DNA of 64,000 bases from Plasmodium relictum (Eukaryota > Apicomplexa > Aconoidasida > Haemosporida > Plasmodiidae): contig NC_041689.1 of NCBI RefSeq assembly GCF_900005765.1, positions 496,001 through 560,000 of the forward strand, written 5' to 3'. This document shows positions 51,001 to 60,088 of the stretch, one piece after another (position 1 is the first letter of the stretch; every line of letters starts with the position of its first letter). The notes under the pieces were generated by a model. It saw nothing but the letters and a program-made list of their open reading frames with translations, ran no database searches and was not told the origin of the DNA. The position numbers and the translations under genes were made by a program.

Positions 51001-53831
51001 ACTGATTTCATCATTTTTGAGAAATTAAGAAAATTTTTTTTTGATGTATTAGCATAACATAAATCAAATTCATCTTTTTCTGAGATTTTATATAATGAAT
51101 TAGATGACACTAAAAACCCTTCTTTTTTAAAATATAATTCCAGTTCTTTTTCTAACTCTTTTTCATTTATACTTACATTATCATTTTTTATATACAAAAA
51201 GTTACTTCCTGTTTCATTTGTATCATAATTACCGTTATCCAGTTCTTGAACTTTATTACTTCCCCCTAATGAATTTCCTTCTATTTCATTATGAATTTCT
51301 TGGTCTGTATACTTTTTTTTTAATTGTTCTTGTTCCTCTATATTTTCTCCTCTTAACTGATTTTGTTCAATTTCTTCATTTTTTGTTTGTTCTTTCAAAT
51401 CTTTTAAGGTTTCTGTTTGTGTATCTGTTTTTTGCTCATTCATGTCTTTTTTTTCTCTATTTTTCATTTTTTCTTCTATTATAGATTGTGTAACTTGGTT
51501 TTTTTTTTTCTTTTCGTCTTCAAGAATTTGTTCTTTTTTATCCTTTATAACATCCATTATATTTTCAACATCAAATTTACTCCATTCACTCAGACCATTT
51601 TTTTTATTTCTTTCTTTATCAATAATTTTTTCATTTTTTATGTTTTCATCTTTACTCTTTATTGCGTTATTTTTTTTTTCTTCTCTTTTTTCAAAATTAT
51701 GTTTATTTGTGCTTATATATTTTAAATCATTAGAATAATTATTTTCTTGTTGTTCTATATATTGTTTTTTAAGCAAATTTTCTTTTAACATTTGATCTTG
51801 CAAAGAATCCAAAGTAATTATTTGTGTGTTCTCTGTATTTAGAATATAACTATTATCAGTATTTACTTCGCATTTTTTATTATCATATAGTTCTTCATTT
51901 TCATTTCCCTTTTCTTTTTTTAGATTATCTTTTTCTAAATTGTTCATACTTTTTTTTTCATCATTTACATTGTTAGGTATAACTAAGCTATCATTGGAAG
52001 TTTTTTCATTTATATAGGAACTACAATTATTATTAACATTTTGTATTGTAGAACTTGTTTTATCTTCTAAAAAAGGAGAATATTTATTTGAATTTTCCTT
52101 TTTATTTGTTTCACTGATAATGCTATCACTATATTTTTTTGGAAACGGTAAATTATTTATTACCATTTTTTCCCTATGGAAACCGTTTTGAAAATTGCAA
52201 CTAATTTCCGCTACATTTTCTATCTTATTTTTTGGAAATTGCAAATTATTAGACTCTTTTTTTTCTTCATATAAGTTAATATTTGTTGTAAATTTTTCAT
52301 TTTTATATATTTTATTATCCTCTTTATTTTTAAACATGACAGAATAATTTGAATTTTTTTTTTCAGAAGTTGATAAATGAGTGCAATGTGGTAAAACTAT
52401 AGATGAGTATAGTTTATTTAAATGATTTATCTTTTTTGTGTCTTTAAGATTATTACTTATTAAATGATCTACATGAATTTGACATTTTTCATAATTATTA
52501 TAAAATATATGTTGTAAATTATTTTTTTCTAATGAATCATCTCTTGAATTACCAATTTGGTCTTTTACTTGCACTGTATATAGTATTTTGCTTGGTTCTT
52601 TATAGTACTTATTTATATTTTTTAATGACGCGTTATTGCTCATTTTCGTAATTATTTCTGACTCTTTTATATGTTCATCATTACATCTTTGTGAGCTGCA
52701 ACTCATTTTATTATTTTGAAAGTTGAGAATACTTTTTGTTGTTTTTTCAATATTGGAAACATTTTTATTTTTTATAGATGTATCATTTCCTTCATAAAAG
52801 TGTACATTATTTATATTATTTTGATTTTCTAATATTTTTATATTATATTTATCAAAATGATTTACAACGTTTTTGCTATGTATTTCATGAAATGCATTTG
52901 GACGCGTCACATGATTTTTAGAGTAGTCTACAATAGCATAATCTTTACAATTTTTATCTATACTTTTTATATTTATTTTATCAAAATAATTATGAGTGCA
53001 ATTATGATTAATAAAATGTTCACATGAATCCCTATTTTTTTCCATGTCATTATTCTTATAACAAGTGATTTTATTATATAAAAATTGATTATTATTACTG
53101 TTCAAATGAGTTAACAAAGTAATATTATTATTCTCATTATCTTTTTTATCAAGATAATTTGCAAGAATACCTTTGTTGTTTGTAGTAGAATTATTAATAA
53201 TATTTAAATTATTTTCATCTGATTTAACATAATTTATATTTATTGATTTATTTGTTTTGTAGTTTATTAATTTCGCATTATTAAGAGGAGAGTTATTAAA
53301 GCATTTATTGCCTTCTATTTCAATTAAATTATTATTTTTTTCTATTACATTATTATTTGAATTATTTGTATCATTAGCCATAATTAACTTATTTTTACAA
53401 TACTTCAAATTTTCATATTTTAACATATTAATATCTTCGTTTTCAACAAAATTATTTGATAAATATATTGGCTTAGTACATGTATTATTATTAATCTTAT
53501 TGTTATATACATTATAACATCTATCATAATCATTAATACATTCATTATTACAATTATTATTATTTATATATTGTTCTTTTATTTCCATCTCTTTATTTAG
53601 ATTTGTTTCATAAGACATTTCTTTACTAGTATTCTTATCTAGAACAAAAATATTTTTTTTATTATTTGACACATCATTATATTCTAAATTGTTTGCAATA
53701 TAATTATTATTTACGTTAAATTTATCCTCATGAATACTCTGACATAAACAAATATTTTGTGCTTTCTTTATTTGACTAATATTTTTTTGAATCTTATCTA
53801 GATAATACTCTTGCATATTTATACCTTGCAT
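42063..53831 (-). CDS. ARK3: Aurora-related serine/threonine kinase ARK3 (3922 aa)
   Basis: One 11.8-kb exon. The kinase domain lies at residues about 1185-1440: GEGGFGIV glycine loop, the lysine in YYAIKKISKEH, HRDIKMENVLV (about 1310), DFGLS (about 1329), the activation loop SSLCGTLVYFSPE that fits Aurora kinases, and WSLGVLLYEMLVGDVPFDG. The arrangement, size and position next to PK5 match Plasmodium ARK3, one of three Aurora-related kinases in the genus. Aurora kinases act at spindle poles and in cytokinesis; the exact role of ARK3 is inferred from the family. The flanks of about 1,180 and 2,480 residues are Asn/Lys/Ser-rich, with Asn runs, and show no further domain. Repeated Ser-rich acidic patches such as SSSESDVSLSF may be phosphorylation sites. 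Confidence 0.93.
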   Translation of the reverse strand: MQGINMQEYYLDKIQKNISQIKKAQNICLCQSIHEDKFNVNNNYIANNLEYNDVSNNKKNIFVLDKNTSKEMSYETNLNKEMEIKEQYINNNNCNNECINDYDRCYNVYNNKINNNTCTKPIYLSNNFVENEDINMLKYENLKYCKNKLIMANDTNNSNNNVIEKNNNLIEIEGNKCFNNSPLNNAKLINYKTNKSININYVKSDENNLNIINNSTTNNKGILANYLDKKDNENNNITLLTHLNSNNNQFLYNKITCYKNNDMEKNRDSCEHFINHNCTHNYFDKINIKSIDKNCKDYAIVDYSKNHVTRPNAFHEIHSKNVVNHFDKYNIKILENQNNINNVHFYEGNDTSIKNKNVSNIEKTTKSILNFQNNKMSCSSQRCNDEHIKESEIITKMSNNASLKNINKYYKEPSKILYTVQVKDQIGNSRDDSLEKNNLQHIFYNNYEKCQIHVDHLISNNLKDTKKINHLNKLYSSIVLPHCTHLSTSEKKNSNYSVMFKNKEDNKIYKNEKFTTNINLYEEKKESNNLQFPKNKIENVAEISCNFQNGFHREKMVINNLPFPKKYSDSIISETNKKENSNKYSPFLEDKTSSTIQNVNNNCSSYINEKTSNDSLVIPNNVNDEKKSMNNLEKDNLKKEKGNENEELYDNKKCEVNTDNSYILNTENTQIITLDSLQDQMLKENLLKKQYIEQQENNYSNDLKYISTNKHNFEKREEKKNNAIKSKDENIKNEKIIDKERNKKNGLSEWSKFDVENIMDVIKDKKEQILEDEKKKKNQVTQSIIEEKMKNREKKDMNEQKTDTQTETLKDLKEQTKNEEIEQNQLRGENIEEQEQLKKKYTDQEIHNEIEGNSLGGSNKVQELDNGNYDTNETGSNFLYIKNDNVSINEKELEKELELYFKKEGFLVSSNSLYKISEKDEFDLCYANTSKKNFLNFSKMMKSVNTELSEKEYEISSSSIDQFDDDIFVSNSDENATNKHIKDAFCTNEYKDEVKKKKNSEKKKDDLENKIDVFDISNIENGINTNCRTIREKNNDDHNSVEEKNRYYDFLFSKNKNLLFIDLLKNKCSRREKYLDDKLEHKYNILTSPNFEKEKNLIDKIIYCLDPSYVNNTLDEKMKWKQKLKYMQEKFLESILCVSYPNHLWNETNFEEYLESLNFNSLLDDTFIKYEGDLNINLFQKEEEIFSDAGNIGEGGFGIVTKMRFLTGSKYYAIKKISKEHIIKSQAAGQAYLEAKYHSVLSHVNIIKMYGCMQDDQYIYHILEFCSKGSIYSISKNFKKRIIPDELAYKYFCHIVNGLYYLNQMGIFHRDIKMENVLVDHKDNAKLSDFGLSAMILGKKSHSSLCGTLVYFSPEITSGNGYDWRSDIWSLGVLLYEMLVGDVPFDGTKTQIVESIFSCDLKFPDFVNPLAINLIKKALVVDVNKRIKLCELSSDPWMQEMWKMAFQKDLKKKKNIKPNINEEGINFNFISTLIQAECFIKSSLNASLNYNINKNINEIETNSTNQTKENIDFLILETQKKLADYLDLEDYYMNEEKICSSDSISERHSDSFISYFSDHPLNIKNEILVDKYFKENKMNHEQEINENIPKENYNDKESISQNVNEETKKDALKMNKNNDLVNNEKEITVIEEKYLINNKDKDLINNENIINEELKYNEIYSNNLKIDVNSKEKEINMENEKSHYPINISESLQINNEEVISKSNNTNNSSIVMNNNNSIHLRELNSKSVDSNIIEKNTKYSYINNKLGEYTKKNEDICTSQIQDNKKKEVKKNDMKEALDSQNISNIKNLENISNDLSKKLYNDEKESRLLEKLDDTLIENKNLDYYDDKNYPIKNISISCLSSLSQTLDTKKKSLCEKKLEMETENNELTTEKSKNTNYDVHIVNDCNKDVSTTNKENNDICKIFTHIESEERNENNKNFDNSSIDVNYKSSSKNEELSEIDESYIPINVLKKKIGEIINESNSRKINLELRDSFLHDKSENVEKLNNIMLEKRYNIKHCSTEKLKSKILDVKASKHIKEINDESNKINNFNSNISIYKSTKKNYENEKNFNELNNKATMKSRCTSEKIQNKIKKNSYVENIDSSIKKEVETILGKTIIGKYHKQDLTRRNENGEESTLNESKSILKSEKNSEDNIFLITETRNDDVIITEESSLYDKYIDKINELYQNIKNKKLVSDVETMENITSENNKIVDGNDNIDFENKKKCNEKNKIKINNCNNNSIQNSFKEYSNNMNNNGDHTSKYVEYSDNISKNKERCINNYLEYNRNSEISYSDSDKEVDNNYINAINKGFSDQSNIKNTKLNDFCCTKETYKSEICKNKKTLLNNNILKMENNLYNKLKDEKCLGDKLATFKKKITNDPSHTVYIEKKEKTFLELKEKIVHDNNLNIKSRITPDFFAPNTKNFHSSNSENGDFICEKDKEKYCYMNEYSLSSSNSDYSNDKQFYIKYKRNKINLDNNNPLKNDGENYRNIKYSSKHKNKLDYDKYKNTNAHNDKKMKNKEKNINPFDVLCFDNKVTFMASQSETESGNASKITDNSKASTQKNNSGSKRNICYKISNLELISRIHKNKLSNSLDDKKRKKRENNLDEKGSKQISTIGNMNKESTNKNLMKSASTLEMNTKKNEIEKNKLQKKDDYIALKNKRNNKNEIKDDSVIITKRNTSMNTNLSTRNVLEKESDIQKNKMNNFLDLLNEKNEKCNELINNNINKDASKKLEKDKLDLINDEVILNMEKKNDLCTFKNVEDTKLKNIKCKINESVLQKNRISIKNDYNILFNKGKTICFHMEKNKKTHDNKIKKNRSVPLRNMESLTKVKNTFSEKVNNNIDIRNNCPSSKKKDDNSNTKECFIREKNLKENIPNTIKNQSKFCNNKYENSLVHGNKSIPTMNIKDKALRINTPSKDIIKNNNNFMQKNKKVILEKDLKNSKVKQYLKNKIEKIKNKNDNILCTIENEKGENRYINMDLYSSESNSLYSKNEQIYQKINIDTDVNEGKRSVSEFSFSSNSKKFSNQKNYNELKLRKISTGLQKCGDNMILETQKKNKQAKTLSRSKSESIKYFTFSSSESDVSLSFTSVEKNEKCELDKFQKSEEQKKKKKSENEVSKLEDKNENIKTEETKIKNKNVRSNIMYKNNSLHRKMNFSNVKSKINTNIYKKSKNEGNVLTDGEKIKLNENGENNRRAKSAKVPFKSNNALYNLNFNTSNSITLKDKMKKKDNLINNYDSKNKDVILCKRLNSLPVTRRLVNDKNNKIKTFNKNSFGKTESVKKMKTSFFKTNSNTKYEEELQNKLLSLNKKQIYDSMNNYNKNNINNNYNDYVTHNIDKGSVTYVSSSHYNNIDTKNISDNYNIKNFYENDTCNKQVNFNGDKYNTILCNNNKCTMRNCQKDGFNSKVKNLDEKEKINYNKEKANLIIGENNKLMYKNNHFYNREGTLMKNCYLDNSISNDLNKININSVMNYNNKICYIKRNNNNNNNNAPFNIDNENNKYISKFDKSYHMNTKKGDTNTSNTKSRNEIYINEGYKTNNIYLNNLSDQISSVNIGENNGAIKRNHTCSKIMNIRHINSVGSETGFINSNTNAKNTQEKRVNLPSFYKSSNNNEIHLHNNIKNNIKNEQNKYELQMNKYLNTNIDEYNTNRYALPYSIQNCLNNSSNSHKNKEKKENTKLYYGNYIRKANKINNYNVEELKGNVSETNINTKLSTIFKLAKNKLLKSNDIKKSPSNSNMMNCNINPHALNNKNNNIPKSSYNKNIKNSICFHHDKIEQESRKTVVGNHEKNNYNHNNYNMDMLNKGLIVKFLNSYNPRCIKEKDRLSIPNNINVSHNTLESHIYNNSEKKQLYNNSDIFKEKEHSFCEEKNKAVRILSTNSIRQNCENYSYDGNEKYNSINHKDEEMNNNYNTEKKKIRIAINKHGKEFFLNSSLHVIK

Positions 53832-56411
53832 ATTTCTATAATTTATGCTTGTTACTATTTTAATGATCTTCTATAAATAACATTATTTAATTAAGCATAA
53901 ATTATTCTTTTGAATTATTCTCTACAATAAAGTTAGTATTACATAATTGAAATTAAATAAAAAAAAAGATATAATTTTACTTTTTTTTAAAAACTAATCT
54001 TAATATGTATCATTAAAAAACAAATTTATATCATAAAGTAAAAATTTTAATATAAATTGTAAAAAAATATATATATAATAAAAGGAAATTAACTAATTAA
54101 TTTTGACATAATAATTAGACAAACACAAATAATTTATAATTCATAATGAAGACAACAAAATAATAAAATTAAATATATACAAGTTAATTTTATAAAACTT
54201 TTAATGAATAGTATGTGAAAATTTATAAAAATGATAATACAATATTTATATTAAATTCATTTAGAAATATTAGTGATAAAGAATATATATTTATGTTTTT
54301 TTTTTTTTTTTGTGAATTCTCACATACATACATATATATATTAGTTTAAAAAATAAATGACAAATAAAAATGTAAAGTGCCCTTTTTTAAAAAAAAATAT
54401 TAATTAAACATTTTGTAGATCTAAAATTTATTTTATTTATAATATATTTAGATACAACAGTTTCGTTCTAATATTAAAGGTATATATAAAAAAAAAGAGA
54501 AATATATTACACAATTTTCTTATTTTTTCTTATTTTTATCTCTTAAAAAAAAAAAAAAAGATATCCTATTTTGTTGTATTTCAATTTATACATTAAAACT
54601 CCAGAATTATGTTTATAAAAAATACTTATGAGTGCTCTACATATAGAAACCTTTTAAAAAAAAGTAAAATAAAAAAAATAATTTTTTTTACATATTGTAG
54701 ATATTTCTGTGCGAAGCTATTAAAAAGTAAGAATTTATTAAATATTTATTTATTTTATTTTATTTTTTATTTTTTTTTTTTTTTTTTTTTTGCAGATATC
54801 ATAAACTTTTCCATATATACATTGAATTTTAAGCCTTTTTTTTTTTTTTAAAGAAAACTGTAAATTTTCTTGTGTGCATAATTATAAATAGCTTAAAAAA
54901 AAAAAAAATATGTTAATATAAATTTTAAAATTTTTAAGATAACGAGAATCTTGAAACAGAAACGGTAAAATATTCCAAAATGAAATGAGAAAATGCATAA
55001 ATAATCTATTATTTTAATCTTTAATAAAATATATAGTATACATTATATAATTCTTTATTTAGTTATTTTTTTGTTTTTTAAATAGTACGCAAAATTGTGC
55101 ATGAATGTGCACATTTTAGTATTTATTATATTATTAAATAATATATTTTATGCTATAAACTTATATGTTGTATACTTCATAAGTTTATTTTTTATAAATT
55201 AATTTTAATGGTGTATCCTTTATTAAAAGACTTCTCTTTGAATAAAATTTAATTCTACAAAACAAGTGGTTACAAAAATAAATATTATATATATATGGGG
55301 ATTTAAATTATAATTTGTCTAATTTATTGTAATTAAGCTCTCTTTACGGATTGCTGTTTTTTTTCTTAGTATTTTTCTTATTTAAATATAAAAGAATTGT
55401 AAGAAAATAAAAGAAGTGCGATTTTTAAATGTTTTTTTTTTCTTTTATATATGTGACTTTTTTTTTAAATTATTAATAAAAATTGTTTTTAATTATGTTA
55501 TAAAATGTTTTGTTTTTTTTTTTTCTTTATATTTCAAAAAATATTCATATATATGATTTTAAACAACTGTCTATTTTTAAATTAAATAGAAATAAAAGTA
55601 AATTATAAAAAAATTTAAAGTGATATTAAAAAAGAAAAAATTAATATAATGTTGTTATTATAAAATCCTCCATAAAAAATAAAATAGAAATATTTAATAA
55701 AAAAACATAAAAAAAAAAAATAAATAAATGAATAAATAGTCTTTTACTTTATGTGCATAGTAAAATAAGTAACATAAATATATAATTTCATAGAAATTTT
55801 ATCTTTTTATAAGCGAAACGATTTCTGGAATGTTAGTTTCGTGGGCTTATCAAAACATTTATAAGACAGAATATATGAAGGTTATACTTTTAAAACTTTT
55901 TAAATTCTATATATTACTACTTGTTCTAATTATTTTTTAAAATATTTATATATTTATAAAGATGATTATATGAAAATAAAAATATAAAAAAATAAAAATT
56001 CTCTTTCATTTATGCATAATATGAATTAATTGTGCTTGATATATTTATGAATAAAAAAACAATTATTATTTTAAAATCAGTGCATATGGATAAATGAGTT
56101 TGCTCTAATATTATTTTGATAAGGTTTTGTAGAGAAAAATGTGCAGTTATTTTGTAGAATAAAAGTAATTGTTTTAATTACATATTTATAGATGTAATGA
56201 AATATTAAAAAAAAAAAAAAATAATAAAAAGATTCCAAGATTAAAAAAAAAATATAAAAGAAAAAAAAAAATAGTAAGATAGTATGTTTTATAATTAAAA
56301 ATACATAAACAAATTATTTATTAAAAAATCATTGTACGAATATAAAAAAAAATTAAAAGAATATTTTTATCCTTAAAAAAGACCATATTTTTATAATTAT
56401 TTATTTTTGTA
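53832..56411. promoter_or_regulatory. 2.6-kb region upstream of ARK3
   Basis: This region lies between the ARK3 start and the DnaJ stop, both on the minus strand. A possible 57-codon two-exon frame at 54609-54851 (+) is noted among the findings. A stem-loop of unusual composition lies at 55809-55850. The rest is A+T-rich sequence with poly-T tracts (for example about 54770-54791). No certain gene is seen. Confidence 0.45.
55809..55850. ncRNA. Candidate structured RNA element
   Basis: A locally G+C-richer patch folds as ATAAG-CGAAAC / GTTTCG-(TGGG)-CTTAT, an 11-bp stem with a 4-base bulge and a 16-base loop. The CTTAT arm can instead pair with ATAAG at 55861-55865. It resembles the islands in which Plasmodium snoRNAs or other short RNAs are found, but no C/D or H/ACA signature is convincing. 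Strand and function are unknown. Confidence 0.25.
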
Positions 56412-57817
56412 TTAGTATTTATCAAATTCAGATGCTCTATAAAAAAAAAAAAATAAATAAATAAATAAAATAAAATAAAATAAAATAAAATAAAATAAAA
56501 ATAAATAAAAAATAAAATAATTATTAAAATCTATTTAATTTCACTAAACAATTTACATTATAATTTTAACCTGAATTTTCTTCCTTGAATGTCTACCAAA
56601 AAAGCCCTTCCTATAAAATTTTTTTTTTATAATTATGCAAAATAATATTAAAATGTAATAATAAAATGTTAATAGAATGTATCAATATTTTCATCATAAT
56701 GATAGATATATAAATATTTGTTCTAATACATTACCATAGGAATCATATATAACTATAGGTTTTTCTTTAAAGTGACTCTTTAAGCTATATAAAAAAAAAA
56801 TTTTAAATAAAATTCATTTTTATTATTGAAAATTACATATATCTAATAACTAAAATAAAGCATAAAGTAGAAAACATAAATTCTTAAAGAGAAATAAATG
56901 AATAAAAATAATATAGATTAAATTTTTTTCCCTTCATTTTCCTCTTATTACATGTATTGCTTATATATAATAAATACAAATAAAATGGGTACAATGAATA
57001 AGGGAAACAATTTAAACATTAAATTTATGTAAAAATATTCCCTTGGATATTTGTGAAATATGTCATTGAAGGAATAACTACTGTAATTATTATTTGCATA
57101 TCTCTAATGATAAATAAAAAAAAAAAAAAAACATAAATAAAATATGTAAAGAATTTTTTTTTTGGTTTTCTATATTTTTTAATTAAAAATGTTATATTTA
57201 ACCCTATTTTGTTCACTTCTTTCTTTTTCTCTCATTTTACGAATTTCTTCATAAAACGCTTTATGAAATTCACTAAAATCATCGGAATAGTTATAGTTTT
57301 CGTTTTTCTTTATATCTTCACTTTTGTAACTTTTCGTGTATGTATTTTCACCATAGTAAGATTTATCTATTGAAAAACAATACATAGAAAATATGTAACT
57401 AATTTATTATAAGCAATAAAAAATATAAAATTCATAATTAAAAGATGATTACTTGTATAATCATTATTATATAAAGCTTGATATGCTTCTTGAATTTGTT
57501 TAAATTTTGATGTAGCATCTGGATTTTTGTTTATATCTGGATGATATAATTTAACTTTTTTCAAATAAGCTTCACGTATTGCTTTTTTACAAGCATTCTT
57601 TGTGACACCTATAATATAGAAAATTATTAAATAGTTTAATATTTACTTATACATATTTATACATTAATTAAATATATACACTCTTTTATATAATATGAGA
57701 TGTAGTTAGAATGATTTCTAGTTCTAATGGTTATACTTTGATAATTCTATTTTTAGATGCAAATTTTATATATTTAATCATCTTTTTTTTTTTACCTAAA
57801 ATTTTGTGATAATTCAT
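56412..57817 (-). CDS. Membrane-anchored DnaJ-domain protein (202 aa)
   Basis: Seven exons on the minus strand: 57817-57796, 57608-57453, 57366-57203, 57103-56952, 56784-56735, 56610-56571 and 56436-56412; every junction is GT/AG and in phase. Residues 1-60 are a J domain starting MNYHKILGVTKNACKKAIRE, with the HPD tripeptide in KLYHPDINKNP and the QIQEAYQALYN end. A charged linker with EIRKMREKERSEQNR follows. One membrane segment (LFPLFIVPILFVFIIY, about residues 147-164) is next, and then a short C-terminal part with VIYDSYGRAFLVDIQGRKF. There is no Gly/Phe or zinc region, so this is a type III J protein that recruits Hsp70 to a membrane. The organelle is unknown; a mitochondrial or ER site is possible. 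Confidence 0.85.
56451..56520. repeat. AATA/AAAAT simple repeat in DnaJ intron 6
   Basis: Tetramer AATA units followed by about five AAAAT pentamers lie wholly inside the last intron (56437-56570) of the DnaJ gene. On the coding strand they form its pyrimidine-rich tract. Confidence 0.85.
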
Positions 57818-60088
57818 TTTTTAGATAATATATAAAACTTCGAAATATGTTTAAATAATTAATATAAAATATCATTCATATTTGAAAAAATATCCAATAT
57901 TTATTAAAATCATTTATACTTCTACATTTTTTTTAGAAAAATTATTAATTTTCTTTTTTGGCTTTTAATAATTTACATACAAATGTATGTTTTTATAAAC
58001 AAAATATCAATTGTTAAAATTTATTTAGGATAATTAATATATAACATCACAAAAAAAAAATTTTTCTTTTTTATTCATATGTTTTTTATTTTTTATTTTT
58101 TTTTTTCTTTATTTTTTTTTTTTTCTTTATATTTATATCTTTGTTCGTTATTTTATGTGGAAAGTTATATGGATATAATTCCAATTATTATCTTTATATT
58201 TAGACAGAAACATATTTCACCTTTATATTTAACGTTGATTCTAAAACATATTTCATATAAAATTTTTTGTTTTTATATATAACGGTTTATATATTGTAGT
58301 TTCATTAAATTTGGAGTATATTTTGGTTGATTTTTTTTCTACTTAACATTCTATGTAAAGTTTTAAATTTCAAGATTAATTTGTTTATTTATTATATACA
58401 AAAATAAATTATTCAATTTCTGTACTAAAAAAAATGATTCCATTAATATTCAACACAAATTATTTCAAATGTTGAAAATATTTGTTTTAAAAAATATACA
58501 TAAAAAATTAAAAAATTTATATGCAATCTTAAAAGATTAATCTATTAGAAAAAAAAAAAATTTTTATTTTCATAATTTATAATTAATTTATTGAAGCATT
58601 TGCTTATTTATAAAATATTATTTTTGAATAAAAAAATTTGACCTTTTTATATCTAATACAGTAGTATTTATAATACTTTTTCACTTGATTATTTTAAAAA
58701 ATTTTAATTAGCATTCATATTTATTCTTTATAAAAATTTTTTTTTTAAATATGTTTAAAAGAAAAATTTTTACTTTGAATTATATATATATAGCTTTAAC
58801 ATCCATTATATAATTTAAAGATAAAAAGGGGGAAAAAAAAAAAAAAAAGTAAATAACACTATTTTTTCTCTAATAAGAAAAAAATATTGTAAACACTGAA
58901 AGTTTAAAAAATGAACGATTAAATAAAGAAAATATAAAAAAGCAAGATATTACACACTTTAAAATTTAAATAACAAAAGAATGATTTAAAATTAAAAAAA
59001 ATGGAGGCAAAAAAATTATAATATCATCACTTCTATGAAGTTTGTTATTTTAAATTTTATTTTAATGATATTATACTTAGTTCTATGTTAGCCTTTTGAT
59101 ATTTATATGTTATTATATTCTAATTTGGAGTTTAAATTATGAAATTTTTATTGTAGTTAATTTTCAAAGTGAAATTTTAATTTTCAAGATTCACGGAAAT
59201 AATAAAAAATATGACTTTATTGAGGATTCTTTCATTATTTTTTCTTAAACTTTTATAAAATAATGATATATTTTTTATTTTTTCTAGTAATTTTTTTTTT
59301 TCTCATATATTTTATGTTTTTTATCTTTTTTGCATATAATTGCTAAATAATAATTTTTGCTTTTAATAATTTATACGAATATGGAAAATTAATAAAGAAA
59401 AAAGCATTTATATATAAAAAAAATTTTGAAAAATAGGTCATTTAGGGAATAAAATACATAATTTTATGATAAAATTCTAATTAAAAAATATAGTGTTTTT
59501 TAATATTATTTAAATGCATTTCACTTTTTTTTTTTGATAGTTATACATAAAAAATAGTAGAAAATCTATTGTTTTTTTAACCGAAAAACTATATTTTCTT
59601 TATGAAAACTATGTATAATTAAGTATGCATCATATATTTAGTTTTGTTATTACAAAAATATATATAAAAAAAGAAAAAAATATTATATAAATTGAAATAG
59701 TATATATATATATATAGACGGATAGATTGATACATAGATATATAAATAGTTATAATAATAATAATATTCTTTATTTGTGCATTTGTTACTAATTAATTAT
59801 TATTATGACATTTTTAGACATAAAAAATTAAAAATTTTATAATTTTTATTTGACATATATAGTAATATATATTTTAGTTTTTAACATTTATTTTCATTTA
59901 TAAAGCTTGCTATTATTTATAATATAGTACCTTAATTTTTCCTAAACTTTTTTTTTTGTTTACAAATGTTTATATTTTTCTTATGCAATGTATTTGTTTT
60001 ATTTGTAATCTTTTTTTTTTTTTATTCCTGCTTTTTTCACTAAAATAAAAAAAAAAGGATATTTGTTTTACATTTATATTTATATAAA
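57818..60088. promoter_or_regulatory. 2.3-kb divergent region DnaJ / RCC1
   Basis: This region separates divergent DnaJ (-) and RCC1 (+) starts, so it should carry both promoters. It contains poly-T tracts, a TATATATATA run at 59701-59716 and an ATA-rich patch at about 59754-59767. A T-rich frame at 58079-58282 is compositional noise. No gene or RNA is visible. Confidence 0.5.

Noticed and set aside
44302-51738. Many Phe/Leu/Ser-rich plus-strand frames opposite ARK3
   Set aside because: They are antisense of an AT-rich Asn/Lys-rich coding exon. They look hydrophobic only because of T-rich codons.
57025-57216. Alternative frame for DnaJ exon 4 ending in an early stop
   Set aside because: The phase set by the preceding exon uses another frame, which yields a membrane span and continues in phase into three further exons.
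58079-58282. T-rich 67-codon frame between DnaJ and RCC1 genes
   Set aside because: It is made of poly-T translation (Phe runs) in a promoter region, with no sign of selection.
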